Below the pieces are notes generated by a model. That model had not been told where the DNA came from. It saw nothing but the letters and a program-made list of their open reading frames with translations, and did not search any database. Of a DNA stretch of 49,950 nt, positions 17,371-24,414 are shown piece after piece. Within the stretch, counting starts at the first letter, position 1, and every line of letters begins with the position of its first letter. The translations under genes and the position numbers were made by a program. The stretch is taken from NCBI GenBank assembly GCA_050251615.1, contig JBFWMM010000019.1, positions 1 to 49,950 of the forward strand, read 5' to 3'. This DNA comes from Sedimentisphaera sp050251615 (lineage in GTDB: Bacteria; Planctomycetota; Phycisphaerae; Sedimentisphaerales; Sedimentisphaeraceae).

Positions 17371-17438
17371 GAAAAAAATCTGAGCCTTTCTTCGGCTTTA
17401 AGGCGCAAAATGCGCATTGAAGGCGCTGTAAGGAGTGT

Positions 17439-17500
17439 TTTTGACCCCCTGATATTTTTTATCTTTTTTTGTCCCCGCTTATTGACACAGGGGGTCAAAA
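17439..17500. promoter_or_regulatory. 13-bp perfect inverted repeat upstream of the arginine decarboxylase gene
   Basis: TTTTGACCCCCTG (17439-17451) is repeated as its exact reverse complement at 17488-17500, with a T-rich 36-nt interval. The second arm fills most of the spacer of the promoter at 17482, so it could be an operator pair or a hairpin. No known regulator site is recognised. Confidence 0.55.
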
Positions 17501-17510
17501 GATAAGAATA
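17482..17510 (+). promoter_or_regulatory. Candidate promoter of the polyamine genes
   Basis: TTGACA, a perfect -35, at 17482-17487 is followed after 16 nt by AAGAAT (17504-17509), a weaker -10. The spacer overlaps the right arm of the 13-bp inverted repeat. The leader to the TTG start at 17608 would be about 90 nt. Confidence 0.5.
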
Positions 17511-17607
17511 GCGCGTTCTCTGTTTAGTTTAGAGAAGCGAAATCAAATATAAGAGGTGATTTATTCGTTAGCGTTTTTTAACAACAAATGTACTCGAGGG
17601 TAAAGAG

Positions 17608-18204
17608 TTGAACCATGTTTTTAATGAATCAAACATACAGATAGCTTCCTGGAATCAGCAGGCTGTCTCAAGCGTGGTCATAGGGACAAGAATCCCGAAG
17701 GACTTCTTCATCACAAAAGGCCGCGGTGAATCCGACATCACCGTACATGCCGGGTCGTACCATCTCGCGCTTCGCGAAGCGGGCATAGAGATGTGTAACA
17801 TCATGACCTACTCCTCCATCCTGCCGTCAATAGCGCAGGAGATTCCGAGGCCCCAGACTATGACGCACGGTTCCGTTATGGAGTGCATCATGGCCGTTTC
17901 GGATAAACAGGCGGGAGAACGAGCGACTGCGGCAATCACTTTCGGCTGGCTGTACGACAGAGAGACAAATCGAAAACATGGCGGCCTTGTATGCGAGTAC
18001 AATGGCAGCAAAACAGAGCAAGAAGCGCGTGAAGAGCTCAGAATGAGCCTCAGCGAGCTCTACAACAACGGCTACAGCGATCAGTATGAGATGCGGGGCA
18101 TCGAATTGATAAGCGACAGCTTCGTGCCGGAGAAGAAGTACGGCACTTGCCTTATCAGCATCTGCTTCACGAATTACCTGTGCCCGATCATGCCGATGGC
18201 TTGA
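17608..18204 (+). CDS. Pyruvoyl-dependent arginine decarboxylase
   Basis: This enzyme converts arginine to agmatine and CO2 using a pyruvoyl group instead of PLP. The 198-aa protein shows the family's KDFFITKGRGESDITVHAGS start region, then the self-cleavage site MTYSSILPS at about residues 70-78, where the second Ser of the SS pair would become the pyruvoyl group, and the PRPQTMTHGSVMECIMA block. Related enzymes are PdaD of methanogens and AaxB of Chlamydia. Length is typical. The start is TTG with GAGG 9 nt upstream; no in-frame ATG fits. The gene precedes agmatinase, so the pair makes putrescine from arginine. A hairpin lies between them. I leave the symbol blank because naming differs between lineages. 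Confidence 0.88.
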   Translation: MNHVFNESNIQIASWNQQAVSSVVIGTRIPKDFFITKGRGESDITVHAGSYHLALREAGIEMCNIMTYSSILPSIAQEIPRPQTMTHGSVMECIMAVSDKQAGERATAAITFGWLYDRETNRKHGGLVCEYNGSKTEQEAREELRMSLSELYNNGYSDQYEMRGIELISDSFVPEKKYGTCLISICFTNYLCPIMPMA

Positions 18205-18233
18205 TACGAGACCGAAATTTACATATAACGCCG

Positions 18234-18273
18234 GCCCGATTGCCCGATGCTGATGCATCCGAGGCAGTCGGGC
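18234..18273 (+). terminator. Intergenic hairpin between arginine decarboxylase and agmatinase
   Basis: GCCCGATTGCC (18234-18244) and GGCAGTCGGGC (18263-18273) form an 11-bp stem with one G-T pair, then TTT. The T-tract is short, so partial termination or mRNA processing within the two-gene unit is as likely as full termination. Confidence 0.45.
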
Positions 18274-18298
18274 TTTGGCCTTTATGAGGGCTGTAATT

Positions 18299-19138
18299 AT
18301 GAAATTTGGCGATTTTCCCGCCGAGCTTACCGGCTTTGATGGCAGCGATATTGTACTACTGCCTATCCCCTACGACAAAACCAGCACATACGGCAAAGGC
18401 GCCGATAAAGGCCCCGCCGCACTGCTCGATGCCTCATACAACCTTGAGTTTTACGACATAGAAACCGATTCCGAGCCGTATCTGCGAGGCATTCACACGG
18501 CCGAGCCTGTTATCTGCGATGATGGCCCCGAATTACTCTGTGATATGGTTTACACGCGCACTAAAGAACTGCTCGACGCGGGGAAGTTTGTCGTTTCCAT
18601 CGGCGGAGAGCATTCGGTGAGCGTGGGGGCGGCCAAGGCGCACTGCGAGCGCTACCCCAACACAACAATTATCCAGCTCGATGCGCACAGCGACCTTCGT
18701 GAGAGCTATCACGGCTCGGCGTACAACCACGCCTGCGTGATGGCAAGGATGAAGGAATTTGCGCCGATTGTGCAAGCGGGCATCCGCAGCATGGACATCA
18801 GCGAGAAGGACAATATGGACTATTTGCGCGTATTCTTTGCCAAGGACATCGCCGGCTCAAATCTCTGGATGGAGCAGGCCTGCTCACTGCTCACCGAAAA
18901 CGTCTATATCACTTTCGACCTCGACGCCTTTGATTCTTCGCTTATGCCCAGCACCGGCACGCCCGAGCCCGGCGGCATGTTCTGGTGGCAGGCGCTGAAT
19001 TTCCTGCGCGAGGTCAGCCGGCGAGCGAATATCGTGGGCTTTGATATTGTGGAGCTTTGCCCCGAAGAGGGAAATCCCGCCCCCGATTTCCTCGCCGCAA
19101 AGTTGCTCTACAAGCTGCTCAGCTATAAATTCGCATGA
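18299..19138 (+). CDS. speB: Agmatinase (ureohydrolase family)
   Basis: It hydrolyses agmatine to putrescine and urea with a di-manganese centre. All ureohydrolase metal motifs are present: VSIGGEHSVSVG, IIQLDAHSDLRESYHG, and ITFDLDAFDSSLMPSTGTPEPGG. Here the last motif reads DAFDSS instead of the usual D-x-x-D-P, while both Asp ligands remain. From ATG 18299 the protein has 279 aa, normal for the family. That ATG has GAGGG 8 nt upstream and gives the MKFGDFP start; in-frame TTG (18275) and ATG (18284) further up lack this. The arginine decarboxylase gene directly upstream supplies its substrate, which supports agmatinase over arginase or guanidinobutyrase. Confidence 0.88.
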   Translation: MKFGDFPAELTGFDGSDIVLLPIPYDKTSTYGKGADKGPAALLDASYNLEFYDIETDSEPYLRGIHTAEPVICDDGPELLCDMVYTRTKELLDAGKFVVSIGGEHSVSVGAAKAHCERYPNTTIIQLDAHSDLRESYHGSAYNHACVMARMKEFAPIVQAGIRSMDISEKDNMDYLRVFFAKDIAGSNLWMEQACSLLTENVYITFDLDAFDSSLMPSTGTPEPGGMFWWQALNFLREVSRRANIVGFDIVELCPEEGNPAPDFLAAKLLYKLLSYKFA

Positions 19139-19189
19139 ACTTTCCGTATTGCGCCGCGAATGCAATTGGTGCCGGTTTGCTGTTGCGAG

Positions 19190-19400
19190 ACGTGGAATGA
19201 TACAGCGGAGGCACGCCTGTCCTGAGCTTGTCGAAGTAGGAGCGCCCTGAAATTGAAAGTCAAACCCTTGGCGCCGAGCACCGATAAACATTACGGATTG
19301 ATGCAAAATCTTGCGTTTCTTGCGATGTTTGATTTCACCGGCGTTAAGTGGCGCTTACGCTACCGTTTCGGGCGCGATGAATCGCTCCCCTACCGAACAG
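19190..19400 (-). repeat. Composite repeat, copy B (inverted, degenerate, with nested insertion)
   Basis: In reverse orientation the copy shows CAGCGGAGGC (19203-19212) and GCGCCCTGAAATTGAAAG (19242-19259), which flank the GGCGC/GCGCC hairpin in other copies. Here a 29-nt insertion (19213-19241) with CCTGAGCTTGTCGAAG replaces the short loop. A decayed GACGCAA/TTGCG hairpin follows near 19302-19325, then a TTTCACCGGCGTT box and a GGGCGCGATGAATCGCTCCC palindrome at 19369-19388 that recurs at 42321. Confidence 0.65.
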
Positions 19401-19446
19401 TTCCGCGGACAAATCGTAATTTATACTGCACCCGCGGGAAAAAAGT

Positions 19447-19475
19447 TTAACGGCCGGTGCGAATTGTGTTATAAT
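19447..19475 (+). promoter_or_regulatory. Promoter of the glycosyltransferase/LpxH-like operon
   Basis: TTAACG (19447-19452), a 17-nt spacer, and a perfect TATAAT (19470-19475) preceded by TGT, an extended -10. The leader to the ATG at 19590 would be about 108 nt. Confidence 0.65.
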
Positions 19476-19589
19476 GGTTCATGGAGATTTCTAATACAGC
19501 GCTCACAAACCGCTGACACAAGGTACTTTTAATATGGTTCGGCGTAACCGAACAAAAGCACTGCGAAATACTCCACAGGAAGAAAAGAT

Positions 19590-20696
19590 ATGGCAAGGAT
19601 ATTGTATGGTGTGGCCGGGGAAGGCTTCGGGCACAGCAGCAGAACACATATAACAGGCAAGATGCTGAAAGAAGCAGGCCACTCGGTTCTCTTCGCGGCA
19701 TCGAACAAGTCTCTGGAGTATCTCGGCAGATACTTCCCGGAGGATATGTGCAGAATCCACGGCCTCACTTTCCATTATGAAAACGCCACGGTAAATCTGC
19801 CAAAGACGTTTTTCTTCAACTTCGCACAGCTCCCCGAGCTGCTGAGAGTCAATTATGAGGCGTACGAATACGCGTTCCGGAAGTTTGCGCCGGATGTCGT
19901 GATAACGGATTTCGACCCGTTCACATCCTACTGGGCATACAAAAATAACGTGCCCTGTATCAGCATCGATCACGAACATCTCGTGAGCAAATACAGCTTC
20001 GAGCGGCCGGAGGTGGGGCTGTTTGAGCGGCTGATGAGCGAGGCGGTAACGCACGTCTATCACAAATCCATAGATGCGTACATCGTGTTGAACTTCTTCA
20101 ACGCCTCCGCGCTCGCGCCAAACGCCTTCCTCGCGCCCCCCGTGATGAGGGATGAGGTGCTTGAGCACAGCATCCGAGACGGCGAGCATATCATTTTCTA
20201 CGCCACTACCGAAAGCTGTCTTGATGAGTTTCTGCCGCTGTTCAAACAGTTCCCGCAACAGCAGTTTGTCCTGTACGGCTTCGGCAAGGAGGGCCCCGAG
20301 GCTAATTGCGTCTTCAAGCATTCCGATACAAACGCCTTCCTCGAAGATCTCGCTTCCTGCAAAGGTGTGATAGCATCCGGCGGTTTCTCCCTCATCAGCG
20401 AATGTCTGTACTACGGCAAGCGGATGCTTGTCAAGCCGATACAGAATCAGGTTGAGCAGATGATAAACGCATACCATCTCCAGCGCATAGGCGCGGGATT
20501 CTACGCCGAATCAATAGACAAAACCACCATTATGGATTTTCTTGACTGGCTCGAAACCCCCGCCGACTTCTCCCACGAAGATATGCTGCTGCCCGACAAC
20601 GCCGCATATTTCAACATGCTCTCGAAAATAATGAAGGACGTTACAGGCGGAAAGGTGAAGCTACCGAGATTTGTAGAGGAGGTATATGTGAGATGA
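19590..20696 (+). CDS. MJ1255/VC2487-type glycosyltransferase
   Basis: This 368-aa GT-B fold protein begins MARILYGVAGEGFGHSSRT, the Gly-rich loop of the MJ1255/VC2487 family, which is related to MurG and UDP-glucosyltransferases. The second half has the nucleotide-sugar site KGVIASGGFSLISECLYYGKRMLVKPIQNQ at about 260-290, where GGFS-E-Y-G is typical of the family. Donor and acceptor are not known. No membrane segment is evident, so it is cytoplasmic or peripheral. AGGA is 11 nt upstream of ATG. Its stop overlaps the start of the LpxH-like gene by 4 nt (ATGA), so the two are made together and probably act on the same glycolipid or envelope precursor. Confidence 0.8.
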   Translation: MARILYGVAGEGFGHSSRTHITGKMLKEAGHSVLFAASNKSLEYLGRYFPEDMCRIHGLTFHYENATVNLPKTFFFNFAQLPELLRVNYEAYEYAFRKFAPDVVITDFDPFTSYWAYKNNVPCISIDHEHLVSKYSFERPEVGLFERLMSEAVTHVYHKSIDAYIVLNFFNASALAPNAFLAPPVMRDEVLEHSIRDGEHIIFYATTESCLDEFLPLFKQFPQQQFVLYGFGKEGPEANCVFKHSDTNAFLEDLASCKGVIASGGFSLISECLYYGKRMLVKPIQNQVEQMINAYHLQRIGAGFYAESIDKTTIMDFLDWLETPADFSHEDMLLPDNAAYFNMLSKIMKDVTGGKVKLPRFVEEVYVR

Positions 20697-21556
20697 GTGA
20701 ATTTACCAAAAGAGATACTCCGCTTTATGTAGTGAGCGATTTGCATATCGGCTCGGGAAAGAAGCGCGATGCGTTTTCAAGCCCACAGAAGATAGCCCAG
20801 TTCCACGATTTCCTTGATATGGTGGAGAGGGAAGATGGCCAGCTACTTATCCTCGGCGATTTTCTCGACCTCTGGCGATTCAGCTTTAAAGGAATCGTCA
20901 AGCATCACAACGAGCTACTTGCTCGTCTGGGCGAGATGGACTGCCATTTGATTCCGGGCAACCACGACCTCGCCATGAGCGACCCTGCATACCACAAAAA
21001 CCGTATGCCTGTCTTCGGGAAGATAATACAACCCTTCTCCCTGCAAATCGGAGAGAGAGACATCGCTTTCTGGCACGGCCACGAGGTGGATATGATGAAC
21101 AAATTCATCAAACCGAGCTTTGGCAAAACGCTCGGCAGAAGTGCTGTTCCGATTGAATGGCTCGCCAAAGGACAAGTGTTCAATTCGGACGTGTTCCACG
21201 AGCAGTATATGAGGCTTGAGGCGTTCTTTTTGTCGTTCTGGAACACGATTATAGACGCGTTCGGCGATACCGAGATGCCGCTTGATAAGCTTTGCCCCGA
21301 ACAGATATTCAAAACCCTATCTCGGGAACACAACCACAAACGAATCAAACTCTACGAAGACCAGGCGCGCGCCGAGGGTAAGACGATCATCAGCGCACAC
21401 ACCCATCAAGCCGGCACATTCGACGACTGGTATTTCAACAGCGGCTCCTGGACCACGCAGAAAAGCGACTTCCTGCGAATCTGGCCCAACGGCAAGATTG
21501 ATGTCCTGCGCTGGATGGGCGAAACACACCAGATAAACGACCGCATACTCGCGTAA
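20693..21556 (+). CDS. UDP-2,3-diacylglucosamine diphosphatase-like metallophosphoesterase
   Basis: This is a 287-aa calcineurin-fold phosphoesterase with every metal motif in place: VVSDLHIGSG (residues 14-23), LGDFLDLWRFS (about 56), PGNHDLA (about 86), WHGHEVD (about 125) and SAHTHQAGTF (about 231). GDFLDLWR is characteristic of LpxH-type enzymes, which cleave UDP-2,3-diacylglucosamine in lipid A synthesis. The protein is longer than E. coli LpxH (240 aa) and carries a helical insertion about 130-205. The partner is the overlapping glycosyltransferase rather than other lpx genes, so the substrate could be another nucleotide or glycolipid pyrophosphate. The ATG overlaps the previous stop, and AGAGGAGG lies just upstream. 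Confidence 0.78.
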   Translation: MSEFTKRDTPLYVVSDLHIGSGKKRDAFSSPQKIAQFHDFLDMVEREDGQLLILGDFLDLWRFSFKGIVKHHNELLARLGEMDCHLIPGNHDLAMSDPAYHKNRMPVFGKIIQPFSLQIGERDIAFWHGHEVDMMNKFIKPSFGKTLGRSAVPIEWLAKGQVFNSDVFHEQYMRLEAFFLSFWNTIIDAFGDTEMPLDKLCPEQIFKTLSREHNHKRIKLYEDQARAEGKTIISAHTHQAGTFDDWYFNSGSWTTQKSDFLRIWPNGKIDVLRWMGETHQINDRILA

Positions 21557-21559
21557 GTA

Positions 21560-21722
21560 AACACCCACCAATGCCGGTGAAACCAAACCGATCCCACGGA
21601 TAATATACGGATAATATACGTTCGTAACCCAGGCTTGAGACGCAAAATCTTGCGTCTCTACAATTTCGGGGCGCTTGCGCGCCTCCGCTGTGTTTCACCC
21701 ACCAATGCCGGAGAATTCACAA
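21560..21722 (+). repeat. Composite palindromic repeat, copy C
   Basis: This is the most complete copy: CACCAATGCCGG box, AAACCAAACCGATCCCACGG, a duplicated GGATAATATACG, GTTCGTAACCC, the GAGACGCAA hairpin at 21637-21658 with one mismatch, TACAATTTC, the GGGGCGCTTGCGCGCC hairpin, CTCCGCTGTGTTTC, and a second CACCAATGCCGG box. It lies between the convergent LpxH-like and pseudopilin genes and holds no gene. Confidence 0.9.
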
Positions 21723-21760
21723 CGGATTGTAAGGGCTCAGGTTCGTCGCGCCCCTGTTGC

Positions 21761-22624
21761 TTACTGGTGGTCTTCGAGCACTTCCAGAATGCCGCGGAAA
21801 GCCGCAGGGTTATTGCCAGGTCCGTCAAAATCGGTGTCGAAATTTTTCGGCCAGATTACGGTCTCCTTAACTATACCGTTAACGTCGTGAACTTTCGCGG
21901 TGTCGGCAAATATGTCGGAGCCGGTGCAGAAATTAACATGCCCGTCTGCGAAGAGAGCCGTGATTCCCTGGGGCGTGCTGTGAATATCACTTCCTTTTCT
22001 GTGCGGCACAACTTCCCATTCCTCAAGGTTGTCAACCAATATCACATTACGGCCGTTAAGCTCCTGCGAACGGCGTTTATTGTGCGTCCAGTAGTTGTAC
22101 GAAGTACGAATCAGCCCGTAGTGCACAGCGATAGAAGTTTCCGGCGGGAAATATCTGCCCCAAATTTCGCTTTCGCTATTCGTGTAATAACCGTAATTGT
22201 AGGGGATGGGGTACTCTTTCGGTCTGGGCTGTGAAGGGCAGTAAAACACCTTCGGGTCATCTATCATCTTCAAGCTGTAGAGATGCGCCAGATGCATAGG
22301 TTTCGGGTAGCCGTCTGTGCCCATGTATGCATTGCTGTATGCATACTGTGAGTTGAAAGGCATAAAGCCCGCGTAATCGCTTTTCGGCAATAAGGCGCCA
22401 TTTGCGTAGGTAAGGGGTATCAGCTTGTCATTAAAGGTGCTCGAGTAAACGGAGAGGCCAAGCCCCGTTGAGCGAGCATTTGTTCCGCAAATGGTTCTCC
22501 TGGCCTGCTCCCTTGCCTTGCTGAGTGCCGGCATCATTATTGCCATCAACATAGCGATGATCGATATAACCACCAGAAGCTCTATCAGGGTAAAAGCACG
22601 TTTTTTCATAATCTGTCTTTGCAT
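21761..22624 (-). CDS. Type II secretion/type IV pilus-like pseudopilin with FADGH tail
   Basis: The N-terminus MQRQIMKKRAFTLIELLVVISIIAMLMAIMMPALSKAR is a prepilin methylation signal: a short basic leader, cleavage before F in A-FTLIE, then a hydrophobic helix. The -1 residue is Ala instead of the usual Gly. The C-terminal domain ends with HSTPQGITALFADGHVNF, close to the H-X9-DG pseudopilin tail common in Planctomycetes, though with 11 residues between H and DG. The start at 22624 is chosen because AAGG lies 7 nt upstream; ATG 22609 (MKKRAF) and TTG 22630 are alternatives. The product is about 287 aa. Genomes of this group have very many such pseudopilins, usually of unknown partner. A good promoter is present at 22680-22707. 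Confidence 0.88.
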   Translation of the reverse strand: MQRQIMKKRAFTLIELLVVISIIAMLMAIMMPALSKAREQARRTICGTNARSTGLGLSVYSSTFNDKLIPLTYANGALLPKSDYAGFMPFNSQYAYSNAYMGTDGYPKPMHLAHLYSLKMIDDPKVFYCPSQPRPKEYPIPYNYGYYTNSESEIWGRYFPPETSIAVHYGLIRTSYNYWTHNKRRSQELNGRNVILVDNLEEWEVVPHRKGSDIHSTPQGITALFADGHVNFCTGSDIFADTAKVHDVNGIVKETVIWPKNFDTDFDGPGNNPAAFRGILEVLEDHQ

Positions 22625-22679
22625 TGCCAAACCTTAATTATCATATACTTTAATTCGTTCGTTTTATCACGACAGGTTC

Positions 22680-22707
22680 AGTATAGCGAGCTAATGATTC
22701 AAGTCAA
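22680..22707 (-). promoter_or_regulatory. Promoter of the pseudopilin gene
   Basis: On the minus strand TTGACT (22707-22702), 16-nt spacer, TATACT (22685-22680). About 50 nt of leader separate the start point from the gene. Confidence 0.6.
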
Positions 22708-22778
22708 GATATTATTAGCTTCATATTATTCAATGCTTCCATGCTGAACCATCCCACTGCAAATTACGTATGTTGCTA

Positions 22779-22806
22779 TTGACAACCGCACATAAAGTTA
22801 TATAAA
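22779..22806 (+). promoter_or_regulatory. Promoter of the Gld-type ABC operon
   Basis: TTGACA (22779-22784), 16-nt spacer, TATAAA (22801-22806). The leader of roughly 150 nt contains a short GGCT/AGCC hairpin at 22859-22873 followed by AGGTTTTTCTTTTT, which resembles a weak intrinsic terminator, and a second GC-rich pair near 22904-22925. Leader control is possible but untested. Confidence 0.6.
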
Positions 22807-22963
22807 ACGATGTTTAGCGTGTCGGAGGGAGAGAGTGGTTTTCGGCCACTACAAACGCGGCTTCACGGGAGCCAGGTTTTTCTTTTTCTGTAAATGACAC
22901 AGCAGCCGGCGGCTTCAGCTTGCCGGTCGGTATTTATAATCGTATTATTGGAGTTTATCTTAA

Positions 22964-23683
22964 ATGATAAGTGTTAAAAATTTAAGGCGGACTTTCGGGC
23001 CGATTGTCGCGGTGGATTCGATCTCGTTCGATGTGGACAAGGGCGAAGTACTCGGCTTTCTCGGGCCCAACGGCGCCGGCAAGAGCACGGCGATGAAAAT
23101 GATAACCTGCTTTCTCGCTCCCGATTCGGGCACGGCGGAAGTCTGCGGGTATGATGTTCTGAAGCAGAGCGTTGAAGCGCGCAAAAAGATGGGGTACCTC
23201 GCCGAAAGCGCTCCGGCGTACGGCGAGATGACGGTGAGCGGATTTTTGAAGTTCATCTGCGACGCCCGCGAGATCAAAGGCGCATTGCGCAAGGACGCAA
23301 TTGAGCGTGTTGTGAATATGTGCTCGATAGAAAGCGTGTATCATCAGTCCATCGAAACGCTCTCCAAAGGCTACAAGCGCCGCGTTGGCCTGGCGCAGGC
23401 CCTCATTCACGACCCTGAAGTGCTCATCCTCGATGAACCGACCGACGGCCTCGACCCGAACCAGAAGTATGAGGTTCGTGAGCTTATCAACTCAATGGCG
23501 AAAGACAAAACCATCATCATCTCGACACATATCCTTGAGGAGGTCGAGGCGATCTGCACGCGCAGCATTATCGTGGCGCGCGGCAAAATCCTCGTCGATT
23601 CGACACCCGAAGCGCTCAAACAGGAGCATGGCTGCTCGCTTTTTGATGTTTTCCGCAAGATAACAAGACAGGAGGGCAACTGA
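22964..23683 (+). CDS. ABC transporter ATP-binding protein (GldA-like)
   Basis: This 239-aa ATPase has Walker A GPNGAGKST at about 39-47, a Q-loop region around YLAESAPAYGEMTV, signature LSKGYKRRVGLAQAL, Walker B VLILDEPTDGLDPNQ, and the H-loop STHILEEVE. The sequence is of the CcmA/GldA exporter class and not of an importer. GGAG lies 11 nt upstream of ATG. It is the first gene of a four-gene operon with TGATG junctions, so it powers the GldF-like permease next to it. In Bacteroidetes the GldAFG complex is tied to gliding and type IX secretion; in Planctomycetes the substrate is unknown. Confidence 0.88.
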   Translation: MISVKNLRRTFGPIVAVDSISFDVDKGEVLGFLGPNGAGKSTAMKMITCFLAPDSGTAEVCGYDVLKQSVEARKKMGYLAESAPAYGEMTVSGFLKFICDAREIKGALRKDAIERVVNMCSIESVYHQSIETLSKGYKRRVGLAQALIHDPEVLILDEPTDGLDPNQKYEVRELINSMAKDKTIIISTHILEEVEAICTRSIIVARGKILVDSTPEALKQEHGCSLFDVFRKITRQEGN

Positions 23684-24414
23684 TGAACGGTTTCAAATCT
23701 GTATTCAAGCGCGAATTCAATGGATACTTCGCTACGCCTGTAGCGTATGTGTTCCTGGTGATTTTCCTTTTCTTTTCCAGCTACCTCACCTTCAAGCAGG
23801 GCTTCTTTGAGGCCAGGCAGGCGGATTTGAGCGGATTTTTCCGTAATATGCCTCTGCTGTTTGTGTTTATCGTACCATCCGTTGCCATGAGGCTATGGTC
23901 GGAGGAGAGGAAAAGCGGTTCGATAGAGCTGCTCTTTACGCTCCCGATAACGGTAACGCAGGCTGTGCTGGGCAAGTTTATGGCGGCATGGGCGTTTCTG
24001 GCCGTGGCTCTTGCGCTCACATTCCCCATGCCGATGACAGTCGCATATCTGGGCAACCCCGACGGCGGCCTGATAGCGGCCGGCTACATCGGTGCTCTGT
24101 TGATGGCGGGCGGATTCCTCGCGATAGGCGCGTTTTTCTCGACGCTCTGCAAGAATCAGGTTATCAGTTTCATCCTCGCGGTGGTTGTCTGCTCGGTGTT
24201 CGTTTTCAGTGGCATGCCTACAACCATGAACTACCTCAGCTCATTTCTGCCGGAAGGTCTCGTAAACGGGTTCGCGGCTCTTAGCTTCCAGGACCACTTC
24301 GACTCCATGCAGAAAGGCATAATCAGGCTAAGTGACATCGGTTTCTTCGCGGCTATGATTATCGGATGGGTAAGCGCGGGCGCGATTATTCTTGATGAAA
24401 GGAAGGCAAACTGA
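23683..24414 (+). CDS. ABC-2 type permease (GldF-like)
   Basis: This is a 243-aa membrane protein with six predicted hydrophobic spans. After FKREFNGYFATPVAYVFLVIF, typical of ABC-2 permeases, come MPLLFVFIVPSVAMRLWSEERKSGSIELLFTLPIT, the conserved loop of the family, and further helices to WVSAGAIILDERKAN. The start codon shares its A with the stop of the ATPase gene (TGATG), so the two are translationally coupled. It forms the transmembrane channel of the Gld-type exporter. Length is normal. Confidence 0.87.
   Translation: MNGFKSVFKREFNGYFATPVAYVFLVIFLFFSSYLTFKQGFFEARQADLSGFFRNMPLLFVFIVPSVAMRLWSEERKSGSIELLFTLPITVTQAVLGKFMAAWAFLAVALALTFPMPMTVAYLGNPDGGLIAAGYIGALLMAGGFLAIGAFFSTLCKNQVISFILAVVVCSVFVFSGMPTTMNYLSSFLPEGLVNGFAALSFQDHFDSMQKGIIRLSDIGFFAAMIIGWVSAGAIILDERKAN

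Noticed and set aside
21635..22234. 199-codon plus-strand frame opposite the pseudopilin
   Set aside because: It starts in repeat copy C and then runs antisense to a gene with a clear prepilin signal.
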